Shown one piece after another: positions 10,270 to 18,975 of a stretch of 64,000 nucleotides of DNA. Numbering within the stretch: the first letter of the stretch is position 1; each line of letters starts with the position of its first letter. The notes under the pieces are model-generated. The model made no database searches, was not told where the DNA came from, and was given only the letters and a program-made list of their open reading frames with translations. Location of the stretch: NCBI GenBank assembly GCA_020540725.1, contig JAJBSL010000005.1, positions 78,208 through 142,207 on the forward strand, in the 5' to 3' direction. Source of the stretch: Lachnospiraceae bacterium EP-SM-12S-S03 (GTDB lineage Bacteria > Bacillota > Clostridia > Lachnospirales > Lachnospiraceae). The translations under genes were made by a program, and so were the position numbers.

Positions 10270-11209
10270 TGTAGTTTTAATCGTTGTGTTTGCTGTTGGG
10301 ATTCTGACAGCGCGTGCGTACATGAGCAGAGAAACAGCAATGGAGGATGTGGATACCGACGAAGAGGCTGGATTTGAGACGATTACGTATAACGGAGAAA
10401 AGTACCGTTATAATACAGACTTAAAGACAATTCTGTTTATGGGTGTGGATAATACAGATCCGGTAGAAGAACAGAAATATGCGGGGCGGGGAGGCCAGTC
10501 GGATGTTTTGCTTTTGTTTATATTGAATACGTCGGAGAAGACAATTCAGACGTTGCAGATTTCACGAGATTCCATGATTGACGTTGATGTTTATGATATG
10601 GATGGAACGCAGATTGCTACAGAGAAGGCGCAGATTGCAACGCAGTATGCTTATGGTGATGGAGCAAAGAAAAGCTGTCTTTTAACGAAAGAGAAGGTTT
10701 CTGAACTACTTTATGGGATACCGATTCAATCTTTTCTGTCATTGAATATTGATGGAATAGCTACGATAAGCGAAGCTATCGGAGGAATTAAAATTACAGT
10801 TCCGGAAGATTATACCATGATAGACCCTTCTTTTGAGAAGGGAAAAGAAATTGTGCTCAAAGGAGAGCAGGCAGAAAAATATATCCGATATCGTGATACT
10901 ACCGTGACAGGAAGCAATAATGACCGAATGGAAAGGCAAAGTCAGGTTGTGCAGGCAGCGGCATTACAACTTCCGAAGCAGTTGAAAGAAGATAGTGAGT
11001 TGTACAAGCAGTTGATTTCCGGTGCAAAGCCTTATATGGTGACAGATTTATCTACAGGAGAGATAGATAAATTTATATCTTACAAAAGTGAGTCGGAGAT
11101 GGAGCGTGTGCCTGGGGATGTCGTTGCGGGAGAGAAACATGATGAGTTTCATGTAGATGATGAGAAATTGTACGATTTGTTAGTGAAACTATTTTACAAA
11201 AAAATCTGA
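10238..11209 (+). CDS. LytR-CpsA-Psr (LCP) family glycopolymer transferase
   Basis: 323 residues: a signal anchor at the N-terminus and an extracellular LCP domain with ILFMGVDN, the ISRDSMI motif, and YIRYRD followed by NNDRMERQ, which carry the Arg and Asp residues that bind the polyprenyl pyrophosphate. LCP enzymes move finished glycopolymers from their lipid carrier to peptidoglycan or wall proteins. Its place among the chain-length regulator, kinase and phosphatase genes suggests it attaches the polysaccharide made by the cluster upstream. It starts within the 3' end of the sortase gene. Confidence 0.92.
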   Translation: MKKKQRAVIISVVLIVVFAVGILTARAYMSRETAMEDVDTDEEAGFETITYNGEKYRYNTDLKTILFMGVDNTDPVEEQKYAGRGGQSDVLLLFILNTSEKTIQTLQISRDSMIDVDVYDMDGTQIATEKAQIATQYAYGDGAKKSCLLTKEKVSELLYGIPIQSFLSLNIDGIATISEAIGGIKITVPEDYTMIDPSFEKGKEIVLKGEQAEKYIRYRDTTVTGSNNDRMERQSQVVQAAALQLPKQLKEDSELYKQLISGAKPYMVTDLSTGEIDKFISYKSESEMERVPGDVVAGEKHDEFHVDDEKLYDLLVKLFYKKI

Positions 11210-11264
11210 ATGTGATAAAATAGTAATGGAATTTAAGTAAGAGAAGTGATAGGAGGAGAAGCAA

Positions 11265-11864
11265 ATGAAAAAATTTACAAGCTTAGTATTGGCGACAGTA
11301 CTTTCGTGTATGATGGGGATAACAGCTTTTGCGGCTGGCAGTTCACCGGAGATTTCCGGAGTTGTAACTGAGATAAATAAGGCAGTGGACAAGAATGGGA
11401 ATGCTGTTGAGGTAACATTGAAACAGGTTGCAGACGAGAAACTTGTAAGTGACATTAAAGAAAATTTTAAGTCTGTTTTAGAAGCTGCAGGTATTGAAGT
11501 TACAAAAGGAATGGAAGTTGTTGATGTGAAAGATGTCAGCGTACCGGAAGGAACAGAGTTCCCTGTAACAATTACATTTAAAGTAGCAGGGGTAACAAAA
11601 GATACAAAAGTGGAAGTACTTCATTATACAGGAACAGAGTGGGAAGTAGTGAAGAGTGAAGCAGGAGAAGGAACAATCACAGCTACATTCAATAGTCTTT
11701 CACCGGTTGCGTTTGTTATTGATAAAGATACGATGTCACCGGTTGGTTCTACAAGTACAGAAGCGCCAAGAACAGGTATGGGTATGGCTGTTCCGACAGC
11801 AATCGTGATTGGAGCGGTTGCAGTAATCGGATTTGTAGCTCTTGGAAAGAAAAAAGTTCGATAA
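11265..11864 (+). CDS. secreted protein with variant LPXTG-type sorting signal (APRTG)
   Basis: 199 residues. A signal peptide (residues 1-23, ending AFA) leads into an extracellular region with no family I can name. The C-terminus has all the parts of a wall-sorting signal: APRTG at 167-171, a hydrophobic stretch of ~20 residues, then KKKVR. The motif departs from LPXTG at the first position. The central part (VPVTITFK-like strands, then VLHYTGTEW) looks like an all-beta domain. AGGAGGAGA precedes the ATG. The nearby class B sortase is the likely anchor enzyme; that link is inference. Confidence 0.8.
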   Translation: MKKFTSLVLATVLSCMMGITAFAAGSSPEISGVVTEINKAVDKNGNAVEVTLKQVADEKLVSDIKENFKSVLEAAGIEVTKGMEVVDVKDVSVPEGTEFPVTITFKVAGVTKDTKVEVLHYTGTEWEVVKSEAGEGTITATFNSLSPVAFVIDKDTMSPVGSTSTEAPRTGMGMAVPTAIVIGAVAVIGFVALGKKKVR

Positions 11865-11871
11865 AGATTAG

Positions 11872-11911
11872 AAAATATCTTCTTGACAATGTGCGTCAGG
11901 GAGATATTTTT
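11872..11911 (+). terminator. stem-loop after the wall protein gene
   Basis: AAAATATCT (11872-11880) pairs perfectly with AGATATTTT (11902-11910), with an inner TGAC/GTCA stem and a T-rich 3' side. It may only partly stop transcription, since the phosphatase gene follows closely without a clear promoter. Confidence 0.5.
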
Positions 11912-11948
11912 GTAAAACAGAAGAATAGAAACAATTTGGGAGAAAAAT

Positions 11949-12683
11949 ATGCGTGGTATAGTTGATATTCATTGCCATATTCTTCCCGGAGTAGATGATG
12001 GTGCAGTAACGGAAAGAATGGCTGTTGAGATGATAAGGATGGAGAAAGAACAAGGCGTGAACAGGATCATCCTTACACCACATTACAGAGTGGGAGTGTT
12101 TGAGACAGAACAGGAAGTTATCACCAGGAGATTTAAACGCCTTTGTGAGATTAATAAGAAGACTAAAACGGGAATGGAGTTATATTTGGGATGTGAATTT
12201 CATAGAGCATCTGCAATGACAGATAAACTTCAACAAGGAATCAGACCAACAATGGATGGTTCCCGTTATGTTCTTGTTGAGTTCTCTCATCGAGACGAGT
12301 ATGTGAGAATCAGAAAAACGGTGTATGAGTTGATCATCAAAGGATGGATTCCGATTATAGCTCATGGAGAGCGATACCCGTCTTTGATGGAGAATTTGGA
12401 TCGGATAGAAGAAGTGCTGCGGTTGGGAGCTAAATTGCAGATCACAGCCGGAGCGGTATATGGACAGCATGGTTTTCGGTATAAGAGAATTTGTAAAAAA
12501 TTAATGTCGGAGGATCTGGTTCATTTTATAGCAACGGATGCACATGATCTGAAGAATCGGGCACCTGACTTGGGAAGGTGTGCAGAATACATAGAGAGAA
12601 AGAAAGGGCCGGTATATACCCGGAGGATACTGGTAGATAATCCGGGAATGATTTTGGCGGAGAGGATAAAAAGATATGAATAG
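11949..12683 (+). CDS. cpsB: CpsB/YwqE-type PHP-domain tyrosine phosphatase
   Basis: 244 residues. The N-terminus VDIHCHILPGVDDGA, then LTPHY, the central GCEFH, IAHGERYP and the late ATDAHD are the metal-binding motifs of the PHP-fold phosphatases that dephosphorylate BY-kinases. It overlaps the kinase gene by eight bases, the usual arrangement for this pair. Together they switch the kinase between phosphorylated and unphosphorylated states and so tune polysaccharide output. Confidence 0.92.
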   Translation: MRGIVDIHCHILPGVDDGAVTERMAVEMIRMEKEQGVNRIILTPHYRVGVFETEQEVITRRFKRLCEINKKTKTGMELYLGCEFHRASAMTDKLQQGIRPTMDGSRYVLVEFSHRDEYVRIRKTVYELIIKGWIPIIAHGERYPSLMENLDRIEEVLRLGAKLQITAGAVYGQHGFRYKRICKKLMSEDLVHFIATDAHDLKNRAPDLGRCAEYIERKKGPVYTRRILVDNPGMILAERIKRYE

Positions 12684-13374
12684 AATCAATCTTGTAATGG
12701 AAGAGTATTCTTATGCAATGAATGAAGAAATAAACACACTGCGAACAAATATTCAGTTTTCCGGAAGCGATAAGCATGTGATATTAGTAACAAGCTGTGT
12801 GCAGGGAGAGGGGAAATCAGGTGTTTCCATGAAACTAGCACGTTCCCTTGCGGAGCTGAAGAAGAAAGTGCTTCTCATAGATGCGGACTTGAGGAAAAGT
12901 GTTGTGATTGAGAAGATAGAAGGGGAAAAACCGGAGAAAGGGCTGTCGCATCTTTTATCCGGACAGGCCGGACTTGCAGATATTCTTTATGCTACAAACA
13001 TTAGAGGATTTCATATGATCGTAGCGGGACCGACTCCACCGAATCCGACAGAACTATTGTCAGAGGGTACATTTGATAAGATGCTGGATGCCCTTCGTAA
13101 TGTATATGACTATATCATTATAGATTCGGCGCCTCTTGGTCTTGTTGTAGATGCGGCTATTTTGGCAAAGAAATGTGATGGAGCTGTCATGGTTCTGGAG
13201 TCAGAGAGCATCAAATACCGTTTTGCCCAAGATGTGAAGAGAAGATTGGACGCAACAGGATGTCCGGTGATTGGAGCGGTTTTGACGAAAGTGAAACGTG
13301 CTTCTCGTGGAAGATATTATGGGAAGTACTATGGTAAGTATTACGGACAATACGAAAAAGAAAAGAAACAATAA
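12676..13374 (+). CDS. cpsD: BY-type tyrosine kinase (CpsD/YwqD)
   Basis: 232 residues, the short Gram-positive form without a membrane part. It has Walker A CVQGEGKS, Walker A' VLLIDADLRK and Walker B YIIIDSAP. The C-terminal tyrosine cluster reads YYGKYYGKYYGQY and provides the autophosphorylation sites. It works with the membrane protein encoded at 8761 and is reversed by the phosphatase encoded just upstream. It is the last gene of this transcript; a long hairpin follows. Confidence 0.93.
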   Translation: MNRINLVMEEYSYAMNEEINTLRTNIQFSGSDKHVILVTSCVQGEGKSGVSMKLARSLAELKKKVLLIDADLRKSVVIEKIEGEKPEKGLSHLLSGQAGLADILYATNIRGFHMIVAGPTPPNPTELLSEGTFDKMLDALRNVYDYIIIDSAPLGLVVDAAILAKKCDGAVMVLESESIKYRFAQDVKRRLDATGCPVIGAVLTKVKRASRGRYYGKYYGKYYGQYEKEKKQ

Positions 13375-13380
13375 TAATTG

Positions 13381-13453
13381 AAAGAGAAAAATAGGACTTA
13401 GTTCTTGTTGCTGCATCACATGCGCATCCTGAACCAAGTCCTGTTTTCTCTTT
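13381..13453. terminator. long bidirectional terminator between convergent genes
   Basis: A ~22-bp stem (arms 13381-13404 and 13431-13453, few mismatches) lies between the kinase gene on the plus strand and the PTS-type gene on the minus strand. The plus-strand arm ends in a T-rich stretch, and the other side is also T-rich when read in reverse, as expected for a shared terminator. Confidence 0.85.
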
Positions 13454-13477
13454 TACATTGAAATTCTTTTGGAAGTC

Positions 13478-14527
13478 TTATTCAAATTGTACATTTGGAA
13501 TTGCAGTATCCGCATCCTCTTTTTTCTCTTCGACTTTTGTTTCCAGTTTCTTAAAGACGATACTTCCTACAAATCCTGCAAGTGTTCCACCTGCTACTGC
13601 GAATGCAAGAGCTCCGAGTACGTGAAGTGGAGAGTTAAATGCAAATGGTGCAAGGAGTCCCGGGATTGGGGATGCCGTACCGGGTGCATTGTTGATAATT
13701 CCGAATGCTGCGGCTGCAACACCTGCAAAGCCGCCTCCGAAGAAGTTGGAGCCGTAAATCGGAATCGGGTGCTTTGTAATGATGTTTGCCTGCGTTAACG
13801 GTTCAAGCATCACTGCGATTACATTACTCTTGTCTCCGTATCCCATACGGTGGAAGATAATTCCGTTTGTAAATGATCCGCCGACACATGCGATGGCTGC
13901 GATACCCATTGCAAGTCCGTTTAGTCCTAGCATTGCTGTAAGAGCCATAGAGCTAAGTGGGGATGTACAAATCATTTTCATGATTCCGCCAAGTAAGAAT
14001 CCCATAACAAGTGGAGATTGTTCGGCTGCTGCGGAGATTGTACCGCCGATTCTAACAAGAGTTGCATTTACGGCAGGATCAACTAAGATGGTAATGATTC
14101 TTGCCAGAGGTGCGATCATCAGAGCGCCGGCAATGATATTCAATCCCTCTGGAAGTTTTCTTTCTATGAACGGAGCAATGAGTCCGATGACATATCCTGC
14201 GATAAATCCAGGCAAAATACCGTATCCTCCGACTGCTACTCCGGCTACTACGGAAAGCACAGGATTTGCGCCCATAGCGAGAGGAACCGAGATTGCGGCT
14301 GCAACACCACCCAGACTTCCGCTGGTGGAACCGAGAGTTTGGAAAAATTCAAGATTGAACAAATCCCCTGTGATGTACTTGTGTACTGCTTCGATTAAAA
14401 ATGTTGCGATTGCTGCATTGGCCATGCCGGACATTGCTTCTGAACCTTTTGGCGCTTTCATACTGAACAATGAAAAGCCGGCCAGTGTTAAAAGTAGTAA
14501 TCCTACCCCTGAAATAATTGTTAACAT
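13478..14527 (-). CDS. PTS-EIIC_2 type membrane transporter
   Basis: 349 residues from the second in-frame ATG (14527), which has GAGGAG seven bases upstream; an earlier ATG at 14542 lies inside that ribosome-binding site. About nine hydrophobic, Gly/Ala-rich segments run through the protein, with repeated patterns such as GSTSGSLGGVAAAISVPLA and PIPIYGSNFFGGGFAG that match the PTS transporter EIIC-like family PF13303. No IIA or IIB partner is encoded nearby, so the substrate and even the PTS mechanism are uncertain. The two-component genes next to it, and a repeat array in its promoter, suggest it is their target. Confidence 0.8.
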   Translation of the reverse strand: MLTIISGVGLLLLTLAGFSLFSMKAPKGSEAMSGMANAAIATFLIEAVHKYITGDLFNLEFFQTLGSTSGSLGGVAAAISVPLAMGANPVLSVVAGVAVGGYGILPGFIAGYVIGLIAPFIERKLPEGLNIIAGALMIAPLARIITILVDPAVNATLVRIGGTISAAAEQSPLVMGFLLGGIMKMICTSPLSSMALTAMLGLNGLAMGIAAIACVGGSFTNGIIFHRMGYGDKSNVIAVMLEPLTQANIITKHPIPIYGSNFFGGGFAGVAAAAFGIINNAPGTASPIPGLLAPFAFNSPLHVLGALAFAVAGGTLAGFVGSIVFKKLETKVEEKKEDADTAIPNVQFE

Positions 14528-14590
14528 AAATAGTCTCCTCATCTCTGATTTTATTTCTACCTATGACAGGTAAACGTTTCTGATGAAGAG

Positions 14591-14632
14591 ACTATACATC
14601 TAAAGTTTCAAAAAGTTTCAAACCGTATCAAA
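14591..14632 (-). promoter_or_regulatory. three 10-bp-spaced direct repeats with a TATAGT -10
   Basis: Read on the minus strand, TTTGATAC, TTTGAAAC and TTTGAAAC occur at exactly 10-bp steps (plus-strand positions 14632-14625, 14622-14615, 14612-14605). A TATAGT -10 follows at 14596-14591 with no good -35. One-turn spacing on the face next to the -35 region is the layout of an activator site; the adjacent GlnL-like regulator is the obvious candidate. Confidence 0.6.
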
Positions 14633-14673
14633 ATTAAAGAAAAAATCTTAAAAATTTGGTGAAAATGACGAAA

Positions 14674-15525
14674 TTATTTGTAACAATAAGAAACGAGAGC
14701 GTTCAAAAAGTTTCGGATCTTAACATTTCCACCTTTGTCGATCTTGCCGCGAATGTAGTCCATTTCTCTTCTTACCTGTTCAAAGTTGAAGAGGGTGTTG
14801 GAATATTCGATGAAGGTATCGTTGGAATAATCCTCAATTCCGAGATTGGCCAGGTTGACCATGGCGCTGTTAGCGGTTCTGCGGATTCTTTGTTCCATAG
14901 ATTTTGGGTTGTCACTGAAATGACTGCACAGCTCTGTCAGAGTTGCATCAGCCACTGTATCACGGTGAGTGATCATATAATCTACAATACTGATAATATC
15001 TTTGCTTCCGATTTCTCCGATGATTCCAAGTTTTTGTAAAATGTCCTGTGTTTTATCAATATGTGAACTTTGGGATTCGTCACGTTGTTCTTTCTGTGGA
15101 GCTAACTGCTGCATTTGGTTCATGAAGAGATTCTGCATTTCTCCGATAGCTCTTTGCATCGTAACTTTCTGAGAAACGTTACGAATTACATTTTCAACCT
15201 CGATGCTGTTGATCGGTTTTTGAATGAAGAATTCAATACCGCTTTCATATGCAGAAGAAATCATGTCTTTTGCGGCTACCTGAGAAAGCATAATAAATGC
15301 AGCATCCGGATAAAAAGGGGAAGCCTTTTTAACAAAGTGGATACCATCCATGATTGGCATTAGAAGATCCACGATGATAATATCCGGTTGGATGTATTTT
15401 AAATCTTCCAGTGCATCTGCGGGATTTAAGCTTGTGCCGCAGATTTCTCCCAGGTTACGGTTTTTGATTATCAGTTTTAGAATATTCAATATATTTTGAT
15501 CGTCATCAATTAAATAAAATTTCAT
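14674..15525 (-). CDS. response regulator with YcbB-type DNA-binding domain (GlnL-like)
   Basis: 283 residues from the ATG at 15525, which has GGAGG seven bases upstream. Residues 1-~120 are a receiver domain: YLIDDDQN acidic pocket, phosphoacceptor in IIVDLLMPIMDG, and the conserved Lys in IQKPIN. A short linker leads to a C-terminal domain (GEIGSKDIISIVDYM, then RIRRTANSAMVNLANLGIEDY) matching the YcbB domain of Bacillus GlnL, which controls glutamine uptake and use. Its start overlaps the kinase stop by one base (TAATG), so both are coupled. Confidence 0.9.
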   Translation of the reverse strand: MKFYLIDDDQNILNILKLIIKNRNLGEICGTSLNPADALEDLKYIQPDIIIVDLLMPIMDGIHFVKKASPFYPDAAFIMLSQVAAKDMISSAYESGIEFFIQKPINSIEVENVIRNVSQKVTMQRAIGEMQNLFMNQMQQLAPQKEQRDESQSSHIDKTQDILQKLGIIGEIGSKDIISIVDYMITHRDTVADATLTELCSHFSDNPKSMEQRIRRTANSAMVNLANLGIEDYSNDTFIEYSNTLFNFEQVRREMDYIRGKIDKGGNVKIRNFLNALVSYCYK

Positions 15526-16817
15526 TAGGATACCTCCAATTCGGATTTCGGGATACAAATATAGAATTTGGTTTCCCCGGGTTTGGATTTGGCGTGGATA
15601 TTGCCGTGCAACTGATTCTCGATAATATCCTTTACAAGATTGAGTCCCAGTCCCCGGTTCACTTCTCCGGTGTTAAAATTGATCTTCGTGGAGAAGCCGG
15701 GTGTGAAGATCAGAGGAAGATTCTCAGCCGGAATTCCCGGACCGTTATCCTGAATGATAAAGGTATAGTTTTTCTCATCTTCATTTTCAATAAACGCAAG
15801 TTCTATATTTCCATCTTCGTTGGCCTCCAGAGCGTTTGTAAAAAGGTTGCGAAAGATGGAAAGGAGAAAATAGTGCTTGTCTGTAAACAGATTGCCGGAA
15901 TATTCCTTTGTAAATGTCAAAGTCTTCCCTTCTTCGTGTGCGGCTGCGGTGATCGTATCTTCAAGAAGAATCAGAATATCCGTCAGACTCATGCCGCCGT
16001 CCTGCAGATTCAAATCCAATGCTTCTGAGATTCCACGCAGAATAAGAAGATACTCCTTTTTGATTTCGTGGATATCTTTCGCAACGGCAAGGGCATCCTG
16101 GGAAAGAGACGGATCTATCTGTTTGTCCTGCATGGAAGAGAAAAGCTTGTAGGAACGAGCCATAGTTTCTTCTATTAAATGGGTGTTTTTCTTCATCCAG
16201 ATCACTTCACTGTTTAATTTGGAAATGAGGAGGATGAGCCGCTGGTAGCGATTTGCGTGTTCCTGGCTGAGCAAAGTGAATTTGTAGTGGCCAAGGCCCC
16301 GGATTACTATCCAAAGTATCAAAGTACGAATGACTGCTACGAGGATGATATTCATCTGCATTTTTAACGAGAAAGCGCCAAGCTCTAATCGCAGCAGAAG
16401 TTCTACAAGGTTTGCTCCATAGTCCATCAGAAGGAAAAGGAATGGCCAGAATTTTCCCTGGAGTTTGTAATTATTTTGTTTAAAATAGATATAGGAAGTC
16501 ATGCCATATGTAAGATAGAAGAAGAATTCCGGGAAAAAGTTTATAAAATTATCAATGTGGATTCCGGATTGAAGCCCGTATATCAAAACACGAGACAGAA
16601 ATACTCCGGCGCCGGATAAAAGAGTAACCGGTATCAGAGTAATTTCCTGAAACAGGTACACAAAGATTGGGAAAAGCAGAATACCGATGGATACGAGAAA
16701 GTTATTGGTGAAAACATTCAGATGAATTTGAGCCGCCAGTACGATCAACAGGCTTAAAATTCGAATCTGTTTTCCGGACATTTTTTGCTGTGTTGGTTCC
16801 TTTGCCATGCTTTGCAT
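15525..16817 (-). CDS. sensor histidine kinase, GlnK/DcuS-like
   Basis: 430 residues. Five or six membrane segments occupy residues ~20-190, with no sizeable extracellular domain. The dimerisation helix includes a candidate phosphoacceptor His in AKDIHEIKKEY. The ATPase domain has the N box NLFTNALEA, G1 DNGPGI and G2 GLGL. GGAG lies eight bases before the ATG. In Bacillus the related GlnK-GlnL pair responds to glutamine; here the signal is unknown, and the PTS-type gene beyond the regulator is a likely target. Confidence 0.88.
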   Translation of the reverse strand: MQSMAKEPTQQKMSGKQIRILSLLIVLAAQIHLNVFTNNFLVSIGILLFPIFVYLFQEITLIPVTLLSGAGVFLSRVLIYGLQSGIHIDNFINFFPEFFFYLTYGMTSYIYFKQNNYKLQGKFWPFLFLLMDYGANLVELLLRLELGAFSLKMQMNIILVAVIRTLILWIVIRGLGHYKFTLLSQEHANRYQRLILLISKLNSEVIWMKKNTHLIEETMARSYKLFSSMQDKQIDPSLSQDALAVAKDIHEIKKEYLLILRGISEALDLNLQDGGMSLTDILILLEDTITAAAHEEGKTLTFTKEYSGNLFTDKHYFLLSIFRNLFTNALEANEDGNIELAFIENEDEKNYTFIIQDNGPGIPAENLPLIFTPGFSTKINFNTGEVNRGLGLNLVKDIIENQLHGNIHAKSKPGETKFYICIPKSELEVS

Positions 16818-16861
16818 AAGAGAGTCTCCTTCATTTTCATCATTCTTGTTGCCATTACAAA

Positions 16862-16888
16862 AAGAGATGTGATTGCTTCACATCTCTT
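16862..16888 (-). terminator. terminator of the 38-residue peptide gene
   Basis: An 11-bp perfect stem (arms 16862-16872 and 16878-16888) with a 5-base loop. Read on the minus strand it ends in TTTTTG. It isolates the small gene from the kinase gene beyond it. Confidence 0.88.
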
Positions 16889-16903
16889 CTTTATCTGTAG
16901 TCC

Positions 16904-17020
16904 TTAATCCTCATCGTCAAATTCTTCGGCTCCGATAAGACCGCCCGTGAAAGCAGAAACAATTGCTGCAACGATTGCTGCAATAATGCTGATTCCTACG
17001 ATACATACTAAAAATCCCAT
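16904..17020 (-). CDS. 38-residue single-span membrane peptide with acidic tail
   Basis: Starts at the ATG at 17020, with GGAGG eight bases upstream; a longer reading from 17095 has no ribosome-binding site. The product is a hydrophobic helix of ~25 residues rich in Ile, Ala and Val (SIIAAIVAAIVSAF), then Gly-Gly and the acidic end EEFDDED. It has its own promoter (17063-17091) and terminator, so it is expressed as an independent unit. No family is recognised. It could be a regulator of a membrane complex or a type I toxin-like peptide; no antisense RNA was found to support the latter. Confidence 0.7.
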   Translation of the reverse strand: MGFLVCIVGISIIAAIVAAIVSAFTGGLIGAEEFDDED

Positions 17021-17062
17021 ACAAAATGCCTCCATTTCGATTTCCGATTCTAAACTAAAGTC

Positions 17063-17091
17063 ATTATACCACAGAAACTTGGGATTGTACA
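17063..17091 (-). promoter_or_regulatory. extended -10 promoter of the small peptide gene
   Basis: On the minus strand TGTACA (17091-17086) is followed after 17 bp by TGG-TATAAT, with -10 at 17068-17063. The perfect -10 with TG extension compensates for the weak -35. Confidence 0.65.
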
Positions 17092-17125
17092 TCAAATTCT
17101 TTGAAATCCATATTCCTGTTGAGGC

Positions 17126-17695
17126 TTAGTGCTTAAAAGGATTCGGTGTGTGAACGGTCAGGAACCGAACTACGTTGTTTGTTTCGTTCTTCCAATTATG
17201 TCTGACATTGGAATGAATGTGAGCAGAATCTCCCGGATACAAGAGAAAAATTTCATCTTCAATCTGAAGAGTCAGAATGCCTTCTAGTATATAAATAAAT
17301 TCTTCGCCATCATGACTGTAAAGCTCAAGATTACTTTCGTCCTGGTGAGCGGGTGTAACAGCTACAAGTCTCGGAAGAAGATGAAAGTCTTCTACATTGT
17401 TTGTCAGAGAATATTGCACAATCTCTGGATTTACTACATTTGCTTTGTGCTCATAGCGGCGCATAATATGGCAATCCTTAGTTTGGCTTTCCATATTGAA
17501 AAAGGAAGACAACTCTACGCCCAAGAGTGTAGCGATCTTATCCAGAGAATCAATGGCGATGCTTGTCATACCGCGTTCCAGTTGTGAAAGAAAGCCGATG
17601 GAAAGACCGGTATTTTCACTGACATATTTCAATGTATATTTCTTTTCGTTCCTTAGGCTTTTGATACGTAACCCGATGATCGCGTTTGTGTCCAT
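17126..17695 (-). CDS. XRE-family regulator with C-terminal cupin domain
   Basis: 189 residues. An N-terminal helix-turn-helix (RIKSLRNEKKYTLKYVSENTG, then SIGFLSQLERG) is joined to a cupin_2 domain with HDGEEFIYILEG and YPGDSAHIHSNVRHNWKN. Such proteins sense small molecules and regulate amine or amino-acid genes. It is the third gene of an apparent operon after the SPFH and ribbon-helix-helix genes, 14 bp from the latter, with GAGGTG as ribosome-binding site. A second, only distantly similar XRE-cupin protein is encoded at 24718. Confidence 0.9.
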   Translation of the reverse strand: MDTNAIIGLRIKSLRNEKKYTLKYVSENTGLSIGFLSQLERGMTSIAIDSLDKIATLLGVELSSFFNMESQTKDCHIMRRYEHKANVVNPEIVQYSLTNNVEDFHLLPRLVAVTPAHQDESNLELYSHDGEEFIYILEGILTLQIEDEIFLLYPGDSAHIHSNVRHNWKNETNNVVRFLTVHTPNPFKH

Positions 17696-17709
17696 AATTT
17701 GTCACCTCG

Positions 17710-17913
17710 TTAATGAATATCAAGTTCCGGTGGTACATCGATTTCATCCGAAACATATTTTCCGTTCTTTTTGCGTTGTCTTACACACTCTGTCAGAAGA
17801 TACTCGATCTGTCCGTTGATGGAACGGAAATCATCTTCTGCCCATGCGGCGATGGCATTATAAAGTTTCGGTGAGAGGCGTAAGGGAACTTGTTTTTTCT
17901 TTTCATCTGCCAT
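17710..17913 (-). CDS. ribbon-helix-helix (Arc-like) DNA-binding protein
   Basis: 67 residues from the ATG at 17913, which overlaps the stop of the SPFH gene (TAATG). The core [39 protein letters not shown] pattern, a beta strand followed by two helices, is that of Arc/MetJ-family repressors. It lies between an SPFH gene and an XRE-cupin gene in one operon. A perfect 17-bp palindrome covers the -10 of that operon's promoter and could be its autoregulatory operator. It could in principle be an antitoxin, but no toxin gene is adjacent. Confidence 0.82.
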   Translation of the reverse strand: MADEKKKQVPLRLSPKLYNAIAAWAEDDFRSINGQIEYLLTECVRQRKKNGKYVSDEIDVPPELDIH

Positions 17914-18938
17914 TAGTATAATGTTCCTGTATTTACGATAGGCTGCGTGTCGTGATTGCCGCAAAGCACGACAAGTAAGTTGGAAACCATGGCAGCTTTC
18001 CGCTCTTCATCCAATTCTACTACACCTTTTTCATTTAGCTGTGTCAAAGCCATCTCCACCATGCCGACTGCACCATCTACGATCATCTTTCTTGCGTCGA
18101 TGATAGCGGAGGCCTGCTGTCTCTGTAACATAACGGCTGCGATTTCCGGGGCATAAGCCAGGTATGTGATACGGGCCTCTAGAATTTCCAGCCCGGCATC
18201 AGCCACTTTTGCCTGGATTTCTTCTTTGATTCTTGCAGCTACCGTCTCGCTGGAACCACGAAGGCTTCCTTCGTCTGCGATTCCGTCCCCTGTTGTATCC
18301 ACATTTGGAGCTACGTCATATGGGTAAATCCGGACAATGTCACGAAGTGCGCTGTCGCACTGGAGAGACAGATATTCTTTGTAATTGTCTACATCAAATA
18401 CGGCTTTTGCTGTATCAACGACTCTCCACATAACGGCGATACCAATTTCTACCGGATTGCCGAGACAATCGTTGATCTTCTGGCGGCTGTTATTTAATGT
18501 CATGACTTTTAAGGAAATGCGGTTTCCTTTTGCGTCCATAGCATTTGCTGTTGTAGAGATTGTACTTGCCTTTACATCGCCGCTTTGACTTAATTTTGTC
18601 TTGGCAGCAGGGTTTACGCTGGAGCAGAATGGATTGACATAGTAAAAACCATCATCCTTCAATGTTCCGATATATTTACCGAACAGTGTCAATACAAGCG
18701 CTTCCTGTGGTTTCAAAACTTTGAGTCCGCAGAATGGAATCCAGCCAAGTGAAAGCCATACAATCCCGATGACAAGGCACAGGATGGAAAGTGGACTGAT
18801 AAGTTCCTGGGTATTCTGAGCGCGGTCGATGGAAACGGCAGATAAAATAGTGAGCAATAATGCTCCGGCATAGAGCGCCAGGAATAAAAATAGCATTGCA
18901 AATCCATTCTTTTTTCCTTTTAAAACTTTTTCTTCCAT
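17913..18938 (-). CDS. SPFH/Band 7 domain membrane protein
   Basis: 341 residues from the ATG at 18938 (GGAGG five bases upstream); an ATG at 18950 lies before the ribosome-binding site. Two membrane helices at ~15-75 precede an SPFH domain ([19 protein letters not shown], then [24 protein letters not shown]). A helical region follows ([23 protein letters not shown]) that probably oligomerises. SPFH proteins scaffold membrane microdomains or help proteases. It leads a three-gene operon with an RHH protein and an XRE-cupin regulator. Confidence 0.9.
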   Translation of the reverse strand: MEEKVLKGKKNGFAMLFLFLALYAGALLLTILSAVSIDRAQNTQELISPLSILCLVIGIVWLSLGWIPFCGLKVLKPQEALVLTLFGKYIGTLKDDGFYYVNPFCSSVNPAAKTKLSQSGDVKASTISTTANAMDAKGNRISLKVMTLNNSRQKINDCLGNPVEIGIAVMWRVVDTAKAVFDVDNYKEYLSLQCDSALRDIVRIYPYDVAPNVDTTGDGIADEGSLRGSSETVAARIKEEIQAKVADAGLEILEARITYLAYAPEIAAVMLQRQQASAIIDARKMIVDGAVGMVEMALTQLNEKGVVELDEERKAAMVSNLLVVLCGNHDTQPIVNTGTLY

Positions 18939-18975
18939 AGTAACCTCCATAATGAATGAAAACTAATATTTATTT

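Noticed and set aside
13779..14573. Long plus-strand reading frame opposite the PTS-type gene
   Set aside because: It mirrors the Gly/Ala-rich codons of the membrane protein on the other strand, has no ribosome-binding site and no recognisable motif.
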